The notes under the pieces are model-generated. The model had not been told where the DNA came from. It searched no databases and saw nothing but the letters and a program-made list of their open reading frames with translations. This document shows positions 8,513-17,203 of a stretch of DNA of 64,000 nt, piece after piece. The position numbers and the translations under genes were made by a program. The DNA is from Bradyrhizobium oligotrophicum S58 (GTDB lineage Bacteria > Pseudomonadota > Alphaproteobacteria > Rhizobiales > Xanthobacteraceae), in NCBI RefSeq assembly GCF_000344805.1, contig NC_020453.1, forward strand, positions 806,001 to 870,000, written 5' to 3'. The stretch's first letter is position 1. The number at the start of each line of letters is the position of its first letter.

Positions 8513-9883
8513 ATGGCGCGTGACCAGATCGATATGACCCCGCTGCAGTCGCGCGACGAGCTCGTGGCGTGGCTGGCGGACGGCGTGAAGCCGGCATCCG
8601 CTTTCCGCATCGGGACCGAGCACGAGAAGACGCCGTTCACGCTCGAAGGTCACCGCCCTGTGCCTTACGAAGGCGCACGCGGCATCGGCGCGCTGCTCGA
8701 AGGCATGAAGCTGCTGCTCGGCTGGGAGCCGATCATGGAGCGCGGCAACATCATCGGGCTCTATGACGTCACCGGCGGCGGCGCCATCTCGCTGGAGCCG
8801 GGCGGCCAGTTCGAATTGTCCGGTGCGCCGGTCGAGACCGTGCATCAGACGCATGCGGAGCTGATGGCGCATCTGGCGCAGGTGCGCGAAATCGCGACCC
8901 CGCTCGGGATCGGCTTTCTCGGGCTCGGCATGACGCCGTCATGGTCGCGCGAAGAAATTCCCGTGATGCCCAAGGGCCGCTACAAGATCATGACCGGCTA
9001 CATGCCGAAGGTCGGCCGATACGGGCTCGACATGATGTACCGGACCTGCACGGTGCAGACCAATCTCGACTTCTCCTCGGAAGCCGACATGGTCAAGAAG
9101 CTCCGGGTCTCGGTGGCGCTGCAGCCGATCGCGACCGCTCTGTTCGCCAACTCGCCGTTCACCGAAGGCAAGCCGAACGGCTATCTCTCCTTCCGCTCAG
9201 AGATCTGGCGCGACACCGACAATCAGCGTTCGGGCATGATCCCCTGGGCGTTCGAGGACGGCATGGGCTTCGAGCGCTGGGTCGACTACGCGCTCGACGT
9301 GCCCATGTACTTCGTCAAGCGCGAGGAGACCTATATCGACGTCTCCGGCACCTCGTTCCGCGACTTCTTCGAAGGAAAAAATCCGGCGATGCCGGGCGAG
9401 CGTCCGACGCTGTCGGACTGGGCCAATCACCTCTCGACGATCTTCCCGGAGGTGCGGCTGAAGCGCTATCTCGAGATGCGCGGCGCCGACGGCGTGCCGT
9501 GGGGACGGCTGCCGGCGCTGCCGGCGTTCTGGGTCGGCCTGCTCTATGACGATGCGAGCCTCGACGCCGCCTGGGACCTGGTCAAGGACTGGACCGCGTT
9601 CGAGCGCCAGAACCTGCGCGACGACGTGCCGCGTCTTGGCTTCAAGACGCGCATCCGCAATCGCTACGTGTTCGAGGTCGCCAAGGAGTGCCTCGCTTTG
9701 GCGCATCACGGCCTGCGCCGGCGCAACCGCGTCGATCATTTCGGCCGCGACGAAAGCCGGCATCTGGAGCCGCTCGATGCCATCATCGCTTCAGGCCGCT
9801 CGCCGGCCGAGGAGATGCTGGAGAAGTTCAATGGTCCCTGGCGGGGCTCGGTCGAGCCGGCCTATGAGGAATATGCATTCTGA
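8513..9883 (+). CDS. gshA: Glutamate-cysteine ligase, plant/alphaproteobacterial type
   Basis: 456 aa, right for the GCS2/plant-type class found in Rhizobiales. Recognisable stretches are FRIGTEHEKTPFTLEGHRPV near residues 30-50, GGAISLEPGGQFELSGAP near 85-105, the MTGYMPKVGRYGLDMMYRTC segment near 155-180 and QTNLDFSSEADM. It catalyses ATP-dependent ligation of glutamate and cysteine, the first and rate-limiting step of glutathione synthesis, in the cytoplasm. It follows the MarR/GST pair, giving a small glutathione-related neighbourhood. Confidence 0.93.
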   Translation: MARDQIDMTPLQSRDELVAWLADGVKPASAFRIGTEHEKTPFTLEGHRPVPYEGARGIGALLEGMKLLLGWEPIMERGNIIGLYDVTGGGAISLEPGGQFELSGAPVETVHQTHAELMAHLAQVREIATPLGIGFLGLGMTPSWSREEIPVMPKGRYKIMTGYMPKVGRYGLDMMYRTCTVQTNLDFSSEADMVKKLRVSVALQPIATALFANSPFTEGKPNGYLSFRSEIWRDTDNQRSGMIPWAFEDGMGFERWVDYALDVPMYFVKREETYIDVSGTSFRDFFEGKNPAMPGERPTLSDWANHLSTIFPEVRLKRYLEMRGADGVPWGRLPALPAFWVGLLYDDASLDAAWDLVKDWTAFERQNLRDDVPRLGFKTRIRNRYVFEVAKECLALAHHGLRRRNRVDHFGRDESRHLEPLDAIIASGRSPAEEMLEKFNGPWRGSVEPAYEEYAF

Positions 9884-10134
9884 GCCGCAACGGCGGGCCT
9901 GAACAGGCCTGTTGGGCCGAACCTCGCTCGCGCCGGGCGGCATCTCGCTTCATCGATCCCGGCGACCGCGCCGGATCGGCTTCAATTGATTTTGTTTCCG
10001 TTTGTTTCCCTCATATTCGAGCTGCGTCGCATTCCCGCGGATATCCGGACGTGCCAAGCCCGTTCATCCGCCATACAGGTTCGTGGCGATCAAATGACCG
10101 CCCAAGAACACTGAAGAAAACTCAAGCGTTAACA

Positions 10135-10806
10135 ATGGGTCGGATGTTTCAGCGGCGGCGCGCGGGGCGCTTCATCGGGGCATGGCTGTGGGCGCTGGCG
10201 TGCCTGATCGCGGCTGCGCGTCTGACGCCGGCCGATGCGCAGAGCTATTCGGACCGCCCGGGTGGCGACTACATGAGCGCGCCGATCGCCTCGGGCGATC
10301 CGGCCGATTGTGCCCTGCTGTGCGAGCACGACCGGCGCTGCCGCGCCTGGAGCTTCAACTATCCGACCGTCATGGAAGCCGGCGCCGTGTGCTGGCTGAA
10401 GAACAGCGTGCCGGCGCGTGTTCCCGACAATTGCTGCGTCTCCGGCGTGCGCGGCGCCGGCGTCGTCGAGATCCGCAACGACGCGGTGGAAACCTCGATC
10501 GATCGTCCCGGCGGCGACTATCGCAGCTTCGACATCAAGACCACCGACCTGAAGGCCAGCGACAAGGCCGAGAAGGCAGCCGACAAAGCCGGTGACAAGA
10601 GTGCCGACAAGGCGGCGGACAAGAACGCCGAAAAGGCCGCCGACGCCGAGGACATCTGCAAGGCTGCCTGCACCGGCGACAACAAGTGCCGCGCCTGGAC
10701 CTTCGCGCGGCCCGGCTATGCCGGCAAGGAAGCGCACTGCTTCCTGAAGAAGGAAATCAAGCCGCCGCGGCGCCGCGCCGGCTTTACGTCAGGCGTCGTG
10801 CGGTAG
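10135..10806 (+). CDS. Secreted protein with two PAN/Apple-like domains joined by a charged repeat linker
   Basis: 223 aa from ATG 10135; a start at 10051 would add a basic leader. An N-terminal signal (GAWLWALACLIAAARLTPADAQ) precedes a cysteine-rich PAN_4-like module (DRPGGDYMSAPI, CALLCEHDRRCRAWSFNYPT, CWLKN, CCVSG). A linker follows of repeated Asp-Lys-Ala units (DKAEKAADKAGDKSADKAAD, about residues 155-190). The second module has the same cysteine layout (CKAACTGDNKCRAWTFARPG and CFLKKE). PAN modules bind proteins or carbohydrates. The partner is unknown. A thioredoxin-like protein and CcdA follow directly, which could serve its disulfides. Confidence 0.75.
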   Translation: MGRMFQRRRAGRFIGAWLWALACLIAAARLTPADAQSYSDRPGGDYMSAPIASGDPADCALLCEHDRRCRAWSFNYPTVMEAGAVCWLKNSVPARVPDNCCVSGVRGAGVVEIRNDAVETSIDRPGGDYRSFDIKTTDLKASDKAEKAADKAGDKSADKAADKNAEKAADAEDICKAACTGDNKCRAWTFARPGYAGKEAHCFLKKEIKPPRRRAGFTSGVVR

Positions 10807-10942
10807 CGCGGCCCGCACTCCGGACGCGGGAATTCTTTCTCCATGGTTGCGTAACGTTTCATCGGCCCGCTCGTATGGAGTTGTGGCGCCGGGCCGCTGT
10901 CGCGGTCGGCTGCCGGTCAGAACGCAGAGATCGGGGTTTGCC

Positions 10943-11344
10943 ATGACGTTTTCGCGCAGATTTTTTACCGCCGCAGGGGTTGCGGCCACGTTGGCTTTCG
11001 CAGGGCTGGGAACGGCATCGGCGATCGAGACCGCAGCCTATTCGGACGCTGCCTTCAAGGCCGCGCAGGCGGCGGGGCAGCCGATCCTGATCGAGATCCA
11101 TGCCGGCTGGTGCCCGACCTGCAAGGCGCAGAAGCCGATCATCGACAAGCTCGCGGCAGAACCGAAATTCAAGGATCTGAAGATCTTCCGCGTCGACTTC
11201 GACGACATGAAGCCGGTGGTCAAAGCGTTCGGCGCGCAGATGCAGTCGACCCTGATCACCTTCAAGGGCACGACCGAGACCGGCCGGTCCGTCGGTGACA
11301 CCAAGGAAGCCTCGATCGCGGCGCTGCTCGACAAGAGCCTGTAA
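10943..11344 (+). CDS. Periplasmic thioredoxin-family protein
   Basis: 133 aa from ATG 10943; upstream in-frame extension lacks a signal sequence. The leader FSRRFFTAAGVAATLAFAGL with twin arginine-like start suggests export. The thioredoxin active site is HAGWCPTCKAQK with Cys57 and Cys60, and the fold continues through FRVDFDDMKPVVKAFGAQMQ and STLITFKG. It probably reduces or exchanges disulfides outside the cytoplasm. The next gene, starting six bases later, is a CcdA-type membrane electron carrier, so the two likely form a thiol-reduction pair. Confidence 0.85.
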   Translation: MTFSRRFFTAAGVAATLAFAGLGTASAIETAAYSDAAFKAAQAAGQPILIEIHAGWCPTCKAQKPIIDKLAAEPKFKDLKIFRVDFDDMKPVVKAFGAQMQSTLITFKGTTETGRSVGDTKEASIAALLDKSL

Positions 11345-11350
11345 CGCGCC

Positions 11351-12067
11351 ATGGCCGCGTTGCTGCTGGCCTTCGTGGCCGGCCTGCTTTCGATCCTGTC
11401 GCCCTGCGTGTTGCCGCTGGTGCCGATCGTGCTGGGCGCGGCGGCTGCCGCGCATCCGCGCGGCGCGCTGGCGCTCGCGGCCGGGCTGGCGCTGTCGTTC
11501 GCCGGCCTCGGCCTGTTCATTGCGGTCGCAGGCAGCAGCCTCGGCCTCGATGCGAGTGCGTTCCGCTTCGTCGCGGCGGTCATCATGCTGGCGATCGGCA
11601 TCGTGCTGCTGATGCCGTCCTGGCAGGCGCAGCTCGCGGTCGCCGGCGGCCCGGTGCAGCGCTGGGCCGACCGGCACTCGCAAGGCTTGGCGGCCTCGGG
11701 GGCGGGAGGTCAGTTCATGATCGGCCTGCTGCTCGGCGCTGTCTGGTCGCCCTGTGTTGGGCCGACATTGGGCGCGGCGTCGCTGCTGGCCTCGCAGGGG
11801 CGCGACCTCGCTCGCGTGACCTTGACGATGCTGGCGTTCGGGCTCGGAGCCGGCCTGCCTCTGGTCGTGCTCGGGCTGGTGTCGCGGACGACCATGATGC
11901 GGCTCCGCGAGCGGCTGCTGTCCGCCGGCAAGCTCGGCAAGATGCTGATGGGAGTGGCCTTCGTCCTCGTCGCGGTCGCGATCCTCAGCGGTGCGGACAA
12001 GCAGCTGGAGGCGTGGCTGGTCGAGCACTCGCCGGCATGGTTGACCGAGCTGACGACGTCGATCTGA
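11351..12067 (+). CDS. ccdA: CcdA/DsbD-type transmembrane thiol-reductant transporter
   Basis: 238 aa with six predicted hydrophobic segments. The two family cysteines are seen in LLSILSPCVLPLVPIVLG near the N-terminus and AVWSPCVGPTLGAASLLASQ in the middle, in the pseudo-symmetric positions used to pass electrons from cytoplasmic thioredoxin. It feeds reducing power to periplasmic thioredoxin-like proteins, often for cytochrome c maturation. It is cotranscribed with the thioredoxin-like gene immediately upstream. Confidence 0.85.
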   Translation: MAALLLAFVAGLLSILSPCVLPLVPIVLGAAAAAHPRGALALAAGLALSFAGLGLFIAVAGSSLGLDASAFRFVAAVIMLAIGIVLLMPSWQAQLAVAGGPVQRWADRHSQGLAASGAGGQFMIGLLLGAVWSPCVGPTLGAASLLASQGRDLARVTLTMLAFGLGAGLPLVVLGLVSRTTMMRLRERLLSAGKLGKMLMGVAFVLVAVAILSGADKQLEAWLVEHSPAWLTELTTSI

Positions 12068-12102
12068 CGAGCGTGGCGCAATGGTCGCGCACCACACCCG
12101 GT

Positions 12103-12202
12103 GTCATTCCGGGGCGGGCCGCGTAGCGACACGAGCCCGGAATCCATAACCACGATCGGGAGTATGGATTCCGGGCTCGCGCTCCGCGCGCCCCGGAATG
12201 AC
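12103..12202. repeat. Palindromic intergenic repeat, type B (GTCATTCCGGGGCG family)
   Basis: GTCATTCCGGGGCG at the left and CGCCCCGGAATGAC-like CCCCGGAATGAC at the right form the outer arms. Inner arms are GAGCCCGGAATCCATA and TATGGATTCCGGGCTC. It sits between the convergent ccdA and nucleotidyltransferase genes and may also act as a bidirectional terminator. Confidence 0.8.
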
Positions 12203-12227
12203 GAGCGGAGAGAGTGTGCTTCTCGTG

Positions 12228-12797
12228 TTACTGCTCAGGGGCGATGACCGTGATCTCCGGCCACAGCGCTTTCCAGCGCGCCACCTTGGCCGCGTAGTTT
12301 ACCGCCGAAAAATTGGCCGTGTAGTTCGGCCTCACGATCATCTGCGCGATGTCGCCGAGGCCCTTCGGCGCATAGATCTCGTGCCCATCGCCGACCGGGC
12401 GGAGGCCGACCTGCGTGTTGACAGTGAGGAAGCGATCGATGCCGTCGGTGGAACGTGTCGCAGCAGGGTAGGGGCGGCCGTGCTTGGTCGGATACCAAAG
12501 ATGCACGCGCGCCTGGTTGCGTACTTCAACCTTGGCATCAACGGCATCGAGACAGGATGCGATACGCCGGATGACGGCATCCTCCGCGTCCCATGAGGTG
12601 TCGGGATCGAAGTAGAAGATGTCGTAGTCGTTGATGCCATGATCGACCGGACGTCCGGTTTGGATGTTCCAGACCGTCTGCGTCAGGCAGCCAGCGACGA
12701 CCCACGCGTCAGGCAATGCTGTCGCGCGCAGCACGTCCATCAGCTCGGCGTTGACGGGATTGCGGAGCGCTGACGTGACGAAGTCATCCTCGGTCAT
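12228..12797 (-). CDS. Nucleotidyltransferase-fold protein (NTP_transf_6 / DUF925-like)
   Basis: 189 aa from ATG 12797 (an ATG five codons upstream is also possible). It shows the family core AWVVAGCLTQTVWN, HGINDYDIFYFDPDTSWDAE with the acidic pair expected for metal binding in nucleotidyltransferases, and the C-terminal TVNTQVGLRPVGDGHEIYAP and GLGDIAQMIVRPN. Substrate is unknown. It is the last of a minus-strand series tldD-lepB-MmcQ-this gene, with an 80-bp gap before it, so cotranscription is plausible but not certain. Confidence 0.75.
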   Translation of the reverse strand: MTEDDFVTSALRNPVNAELMDVLRATALPDAWVVAGCLTQTVWNIQTGRPVDHGINDYDIFYFDPDTSWDAEDAVIRRIASCLDAVDAKVEVRNQARVHLWYPTKHGRPYPAATRSTDGIDRFLTVNTQVGLRPVGDGHEIYAPKGLGDIAQMIVRPNYTANFSAVNYAAKVARWKALWPEITVIAPEQ

Positions 12798-12876
12798 GGC
12801 GACCGATAGCATGCCACGATGATCCGATCATGCCGATGTTGCGCGCCATGCTCAGGCAGGAGCGAGGCGCCCGGGA

Positions 12877-13215
12877 TCAGCCGAGACCCTCGGCGGCGAG
12901 CGCCTTCTTCGACGCCAATGCCCGCCATTGCCGGCGCAGCAGCGGTTCGACATCTGCGCGCCGCGCCTGCGAGAGGCGCAGCAGCACGATCGGATAGTCG
13001 CGATAATGATCGGTGAAATAGAACAGCCGCGGCCGGGATTGGACCAGCATGTCGCGTTCGTCCGGCGGCACGCCGGGCAGAACGAGGCTGTCCCCGTCCT
13101 CTTTCAGCCGCGCCAGCATCTTCTTGCGCACCTTCAGCGCCGATGTGCCGTAGGACGTGCCGTCCTCGACCTCCGGCCATGCCAGCGCAAGCGCCCTGAC
13201 ATCGTCGAAGGTCAC
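12877..13215 (-). CDS. MmcQ/YjbR-family protein
   Basis: 112 aa starting with GTG at 13215. It matches the small double-wing fold family: MTFDDVRALALAWPEVEDGT, then SALKVRKKMLARLKEDGDSL, a hydrophobic FYFTDHYRDYPIVLLRLSQA and the C-terminal RQWRALASKKALA. The family is often annotated 'DNA-binding', but the biochemical role is not established. It begins 15 bases after the lepB stop on the same strand, so it is probably in the same operon. Confidence 0.8.
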   Translation of the reverse strand: MTFDDVRALALAWPEVEDGTSYGTSALKVRKKMLARLKEDGDSLVLPGVPPDERDMLVQSRPRLFYFTDHYRDYPIVLLRLSQARRADVEPLLRRQWRALASKKALAAEGLG

Positions 13216-13230
13216 GCGACGCCCGCCTGT

Positions 13231-14037
13231 TCAGCGTACCGCGGTGAAGAAGCGATCGAGCCGGAAGCCCGACAGCCAGGCCCAGACCGGCTGGTTCTTG
13301 AAACCGAGATCCCACGAGCCGACCACCGCATCGGCGCGGCCGACGAGATTGTCGATCGGCAGCAAGCCCACGCCGCCATCGCGCAAGGACACGCGGCTGT
13401 CGGCGGAGTTGTCGCGGTTGTCGCCGAGCACGAACAGCTTGCCGGGCGGCACCGTCACCTCCGGCGTGTTGTCCAGCCGGCCGTTGTCGCGCATCTTGAA
13501 GATCAGATGCGACACGCCGTTCGGCAGCGTCTCGACGTAGCGATAGGCCGGTTCGTTGCGGCCGGAATCGTCCTCGGCATCGCCGACGCCGTCCGGCTTC
13601 AGCGCAGCCGCCTGGCCATTGATATAGAGCTGGCCCTGGCGCATCTGGATGCGGTCACCGGGCAGGCCGACGACGCGCTTGACCCAGGCCTGCGAGTTGT
13701 CGCCCGGCCAGCGGAACACGACCACGTCGCCGCGCTTCGGCGTCTCGCCGAACAGCCGTCCCGTCTCCGGCAGCGTGATCTGCATCGGCAGCGACGAGGT
13801 GCCGTAGCCATAGGGAAACTTCGACGCCAGCAGCGCGTCGCCGATCAGCAAGGTCGGCTCCATCGAGCCCGACGGCACGTAGAATGGCTCGGCGATCGCG
13901 CCTTTGGCGACGAACACGACCAGGACGACGGCGACGAGCTGCGCGAGCTGGCCACCCCAGGTGCTTTCCTTGCGGATGGCGCCCGTGCGCGGGGCCTTGG
14001 TGCTGGTCTTGTCCGTGGACATCTTCTCGAGGCTCAT
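13231..14037 (-). CDS. lepB: Signal peptidase I
   Basis: 268 aa from ATG 14037; longer in-frame readings overlap tldD and lack homology. One N-terminal membrane segment (QLAQLVAVVLVVFVAKGAIA) precedes the catalytic Ser58 in PFYVPSGSMEPTLL and the general-base Lys120 in WVKRVVGLPGD. Box E follows as KLFVLGDNRDNSADSR. It removes signal peptides from exported proteins at the periplasmic face of the inner membrane. Its ATG overlaps the tldD TGA stop as ATGA, pointing to translational coupling. Confidence 0.95.
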   Translation of the reverse strand: MSLEKMSTDKTSTKAPRTGAIRKESTWGGQLAQLVAVVLVVFVAKGAIAEPFYVPSGSMEPTLLIGDALLASKFPYGYGTSSLPMQITLPETGRLFGETPKRGDVVVFRWPGDNSQAWVKRVVGLPGDRIQMRQGQLYINGQAAALKPDGVGDAEDDSGRNEPAYRYVETLPNGVSHLIFKMRDNGRLDNTPEVTVPPGKLFVLGDNRDNSADSRVSLRDGGVGLLPIDNLVGRADAVVGSWDLGFKNQPVWAWLSGFRLDRFFTAVR

Positions 14038-15458
14038 CGGCCCGTGCCTCCGACCGTAATGCGATCCATGCGCAGCGTCGGCTGACCGACGCCGACCGGC
14101 ACGCCCTGGCCGTTCTTGCCGCAGGTGCCGATGCCGGTGTCGAGCGACAGATCGTTGCCGATCATGCTGATGCGGTTCAAATCCGTCGGGCCGTTGCCGA
14201 TCAGCATCGCGCCCTTCACCGGCGCGCCGACCTTGCCGTTCTCGATCTTGTAGGCCTCGGTGCATTGGAAGACGTATTTGCCCGAGGTGATGTCGACCTG
14301 GCCGCCGCCGAAATTGACCGCGTAGATGCCGTTCTTGACCGAGGCGATGATCTCGGCCGGATCGCGCTCGCCGGCCAGCATGTAGGTGTTGGTCATGCGT
14401 GGCATCGGCACATGCGCATAGCCCTGCCTGCGGCCGTTGCCGGTCGGCGCCATGTTCATCAGCCGGGCGTTCTGACGGTCCTGCATGTAGCCGACCAGGA
14501 TGCCGTCCTCGATCAGCACGGTGCGGCTGGTTGGCGTGCCCTCGTCGTCGATCGACAGGGAGCCGCGGCGTGAGGCCATGGTGCCGTCATCGACCACGGT
14601 GACGCCCTTGGCGGCGACCGGCTTGCCCAGCAGCCCGGCAAAGGCCGAGGTCTTCTTGCGGTTGAAGTCGCCTTCGAGGCCGTGGCCGACGGCTTCGTGC
14701 AGCATCACGCCGGGCCAGCCGGCCCCGAGCACGACGTCCATCTCGCCGGCGGGGGCGGGCACCGAGTCCAGATTGACCAGCGCCTCGCGCAGCGCGCCGT
14801 CGGCGGCCTCGCGCCAGGCCTTGGTCTCGATGAAGCGGGCATAGGCCTCGCGGCCGCCATAGCCCTTGCTGCCGCTCTCCTGGCGGTCGCCCTGACCTGC
14901 GACGACGGAGACGTTGACGCGCACCAGCGGGCGGATGTCGCGATAGCTCTCGCCATCCGGCCGCAGGATTTCCACCACCTGCCAGGTCGCGCCGAGGGAC
15001 ACCGTCACCTGGCGCACGCGCGGATCCTTGTCGCGCAGATAGGCGTCGATCTCGCCGAGCAGCTTGACCTTGCTCTCGAAGCCCGGTGCGTCGAGCGGAT
15101 TGTCGTCGCCATAGAGCCGGACATTGGTGTGCGGCGGTGCGCTCGCGAAGGTGCCGGAATAGCCGCCCCTGACGGCGCTGACCGCATCCGCCGCGCGCAT
15201 CAGGGCCGGCAGCGACACGTCCGAGGAGTGCGCATAGCCGACCGCATCGTCCTTGACGGCGCGCAGGCCAAAACCCTGGCTGGTGTCATAGGTCGCCTGC
15301 TTGAGCCGGCCGTTGTCGAAGGTCAGCGCCTCGGTCTGGCTGTATTCGAAGAACAATTCGCCGTCATCGGCGCCGGCCAGGCCCCGCCCGACCTCGCTCC
15401 GGACCGCATCACGGTCCAGATTGGCGCGCTCGAGCAGGGAAGTGGTGGGAGCAGTCAT
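14034..15458 (-). CDS. tldD: Metalloprotease TldD
   Basis: 474 aa, standard for TldD. The zinc-site motif HEAVGHGLEGD has His254, Glu255 and His259; the N-terminal domain includes YSQTEALTFDNGRLKQA and GFGLRAVKDDAVGYA. TldD with TldE degrades unfolded peptides and processes peptide natural products; here no tldE is adjacent. Its stop overlaps the lepB start. In related genomes tldD lies just upstream of the cytochrome oxidase cluster, which fits the arrangement here. Confidence 0.95.
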   Translation of the reverse strand: MTAPTTSLLERANLDRDAVRSEVGRGLAGADDGELFFEYSQTEALTFDNGRLKQATYDTSQGFGLRAVKDDAVGYAHSSDVSLPALMRAADAVSAVRGGYSGTFASAPPHTNVRLYGDDNPLDAPGFESKVKLLGEIDAYLRDKDPRVRQVTVSLGATWQVVEILRPDGESYRDIRPLVRVNVSVVAGQGDRQESGSKGYGGREAYARFIETKAWREAADGALREALVNLDSVPAPAGEMDVVLGAGWPGVMLHEAVGHGLEGDFNRKKTSAFAGLLGKPVAAKGVTVVDDGTMASRRGSLSIDDEGTPTSRTVLIEDGILVGYMQDRQNARLMNMAPTGNGRRQGYAHVPMPRMTNTYMLAGERDPAEIIASVKNGIYAVNFGGGQVDITSGKYVFQCTEAYKIENGKVGAPVKGAMLIGNGPTDLNRISMIGNDLSLDTGIGTCGKNGQGVPVGVGQPTLRMDRITVGGTGR

Positions 15459-15542
15459 GGGTCAATCCGTTGTCGGAGCGTTCATTCCAAGATAGTTGTT
15501 TTGACGCCGGGGCGCGAGGGGCAGGATGATTACCGAACTGAC

Positions 15543-16043
15543 ATGGTTGAGATCGTTCCCATCACGTCCGCTCATATCGAGAGCTTTCACCGCACGCTCG
15601 ATTACGTCGCGCGCGAACGGCGGTACCTGTCCTTCGTGCAGGCGCCGCCGCTGGAATCGACGCGCGCCTTCATTCTGAACAACATCCACGAGGGATATCC
15701 GCAATTCGTCGCTCTCTCGGCCGGGGAGGTGGTGGGCTGGTGCGATGTGACGCCCAAATCGGGGCCGATCGATGCTCGAATTGGGGTGCTTGGCATGGGT
15801 CTTTTGCCGCAGTTCCGACATCAGGGCACGGGCACGCGTCTGATGGCCGCAGCCCTCGAGGCGGCGCAGCTGGCCGGCTTCTCGCGCGTCGAGCTGACCG
15901 TCTATCGCGGCAACACCAATGCGATCAGGCTGTACCAGAAGCGGGGATTCCTGCTCAAGGCGGTGCAGCCGCGCGAGGCCGGCAATGATGGCTTCGACAA
16001 GACCCTGCTAGTGATGGCGCTGACGCTGGACGGGCCACGCTGA
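15543..16043 (+). CDS. GNAT-family N-acetyltransferase
   Basis: 166 aa from ATG 15543; the same frame is open far upstream but only because it is antisense to tldD. The acetyl-CoA site is LGMGLLPQFRHQGTGTRLMA (R/Q-x-x-G-x-G/A pattern), followed by VELTVYRGNTNAIRLYQKRG and F, the usual GNAT motif B. The substrate is unknown; the arrangement resembles enzymes acetylating amino groups of small molecules or protein N-termini. It is divergent from tldD with an 84-bp gap. Confidence 0.85.
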   Translation: MVEIVPITSAHIESFHRTLDYVARERRYLSFVQAPPLESTRAFILNNIHEGYPQFVALSAGEVVGWCDVTPKSGPIDARIGVLGMGLLPQFRHQGTGTRLMAAALEAAQLAGFSRVELTVYRGNTNAIRLYQKRGFLLKAVQPREAGNDGFDKTLLVMALTLDGPR

Positions 16044-16108
16044 GCGAGCGGCGAAGCCGGCCCCGTTCACGCCAATGTGTCGAACAGTCTCGTCAATCGC
16101 TCGTGACG

Positions 16109-16729
16109 TCAGGGCAGCTTGTCGAAGCCATCGGCGAGGCCGTTCAGGCTGAGCGGGAAACCGATACCTTCCTCGGGCGTCTCGAAGATGATGAAGGTCG
16201 CGGTCTTCGCGGTCTTGAGCTGGCCGAGCAGCTTGTCCTCCAGCACCACTTCGGCGACGCAGCCATTGGGCAGGCAGCGCACGAAGCCGGCGCGGCCGAC
16301 GTCCTGATTGTCGAGCTTCAGGCCGAGGCCTGACGGCAGGAGCACGCCGAGTGGCGCAACCACGCGCATCAGCCGGCTCTTCTGGTCGGCGGTCTTGAGC
16401 ATGATCACGGTCAGTCCCGCATTGGAGCGGTCTTCCGCCACCACGCTCTGGATCAGGGCGCACTGCTCAGCCTGGGCGCCGGGCGGCGTGTCGCAGCGGA
16501 TCTGCCAATCGCCATGCACCGAGCGCACCGCGCCCTGCGCCAACGCCGACTGAGGCGCGCCGATGATCGTCGCCATCGTCACCGCGAGCGCAGTCGAAAT
16601 GGCGGCCAAGCGGGTGGTGAGTCGCGTGCGCACCGCGCTGAATCGGCACAAACGGCGCGAGTCATTCGCAGCTGGTGTCGGCATGTCAGCTGTCCTGTCC
16701 GTTGAAACCCTGCTCCGGGTCGGTGCCAT
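16109..16729 (-). CDS. Invasion-associated locus B (IalB) family protein
   Basis: 206 aa from ATG 16729, with AGGA seven bases upstream; a longer reading enters the intergenic palindrome. After an N-terminal arginine-rich part there is an export signal (RLAAISTALAVTMATIIGAP) ending near QSALAQG. The mature domain carries family features: VHGDWQIRCDTPPGAQAEQC, RCLPNGCVAEV and TFIIFETPEEGIGFPLSLNG. IalB proteins are periplasmic or surface proteins first seen in Bartonella invasion and common in non-invasive Rhizobiales; exact function unknown. Confidence 0.85.
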   Translation of the reverse strand: MAPTRSRVSTDRTADMPTPAANDSRRLCRFSAVRTRLTTRLAAISTALAVTMATIIGAPQSALAQGAVRSVHGDWQIRCDTPPGAQAEQCALIQSVVAEDRSNAGLTVIMLKTADQKSRLMRVVAPLGVLLPSGLGLKLDNQDVGRAGFVRCLPNGCVAEVVLEDKLLGQLKTAKTATFIIFETPEEGIGFPLSLNGLADGFDKLP

Positions 16730-16758
16730 GACAATTTCCTGTGGGTGATCTGCGCGTC

Positions 16759-16788
16759 TGACGCCATGATATGGCAATGATGGCGTCA
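16759..16788. promoter_or_regulatory. Nested inverted repeat upstream of the IalB gene
   Basis: TGACGCCAT (16759-16767) and ATGGCGTCA (16780-16788) are perfect 9-bp inverted repeats 12 bp apart. A competing inner palindrome GCCATGATATGGC overlaps the left arm. It is 30 bp upstream of the IalB start and would fit an operator or a 5'-UTR switch. The rest of the 474-bp gap to coxB shows only the FixK-like site below. Confidence 0.5.
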
Positions 16789-17027
16789 TGAGGACAGCGT
16801 CACCAGCGTACGGCACGAAACAATACGAAATATGGCCGCACCTCGTGTGCACGACCACTGCGCCTCGCCGAATCAGCCGCGCAAACGGCCGTGGCCCGTT
16901 GCCTACATCGCGCCGCACGCCTGTCAAGCGCCCGTTGTCCGCGAAATCGCAGCATGCGGCAATTTCCCGGAAAATACGCTGACTGCGACGAGCCGCATTG
17001 CGCGGAATATCCGGCGTAAGACTGCAT

Positions 17028-17041
17028 TGCGATAGATCAAG
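17028..17041. promoter_or_regulatory. FNR/FixK2-box-like site upstream of coxB
   Basis: TTGC-GATAGA-TCAA fits the published Bradyrhizobium FixK2 pattern TTG(A/C)-N6-(T/G)CAA. It lies about 163 bp upstream of the coxB start in the cox promoter region. The site is short and could occur by chance in 64 kb; location in front of an oxidase operon is what makes it worth listing. Confidence 0.35.
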
Positions 17042-17203
17042 AATTATGGTTTGAGAAGAAAGATTTCGTCATTCCAGTGAACTGGCCCAGGTGCTTTTCT
17101 ATGCATCCGCCCGAAGGCCATTTGTCAGGAGAGCGGATCGAACGGCGCGCCGCATCATCGGGCGGTGCGTCGAGGGGGAAAGTTCTAGAGGGAGCGCGAC
17201 GGC

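Noticed and set aside
10859..12097. 412-codon minus-strand frame opposite the thioredoxin/ccdA genes
   Set aside because: Antisense shadow; the plus strand has clear signal peptide, CxxC motif and membrane helices.
14682..15542. Long N-terminal extension of the GNAT gene
   Set aside because: Antisense to tldD; the GNAT domain begins at ATG 15543.
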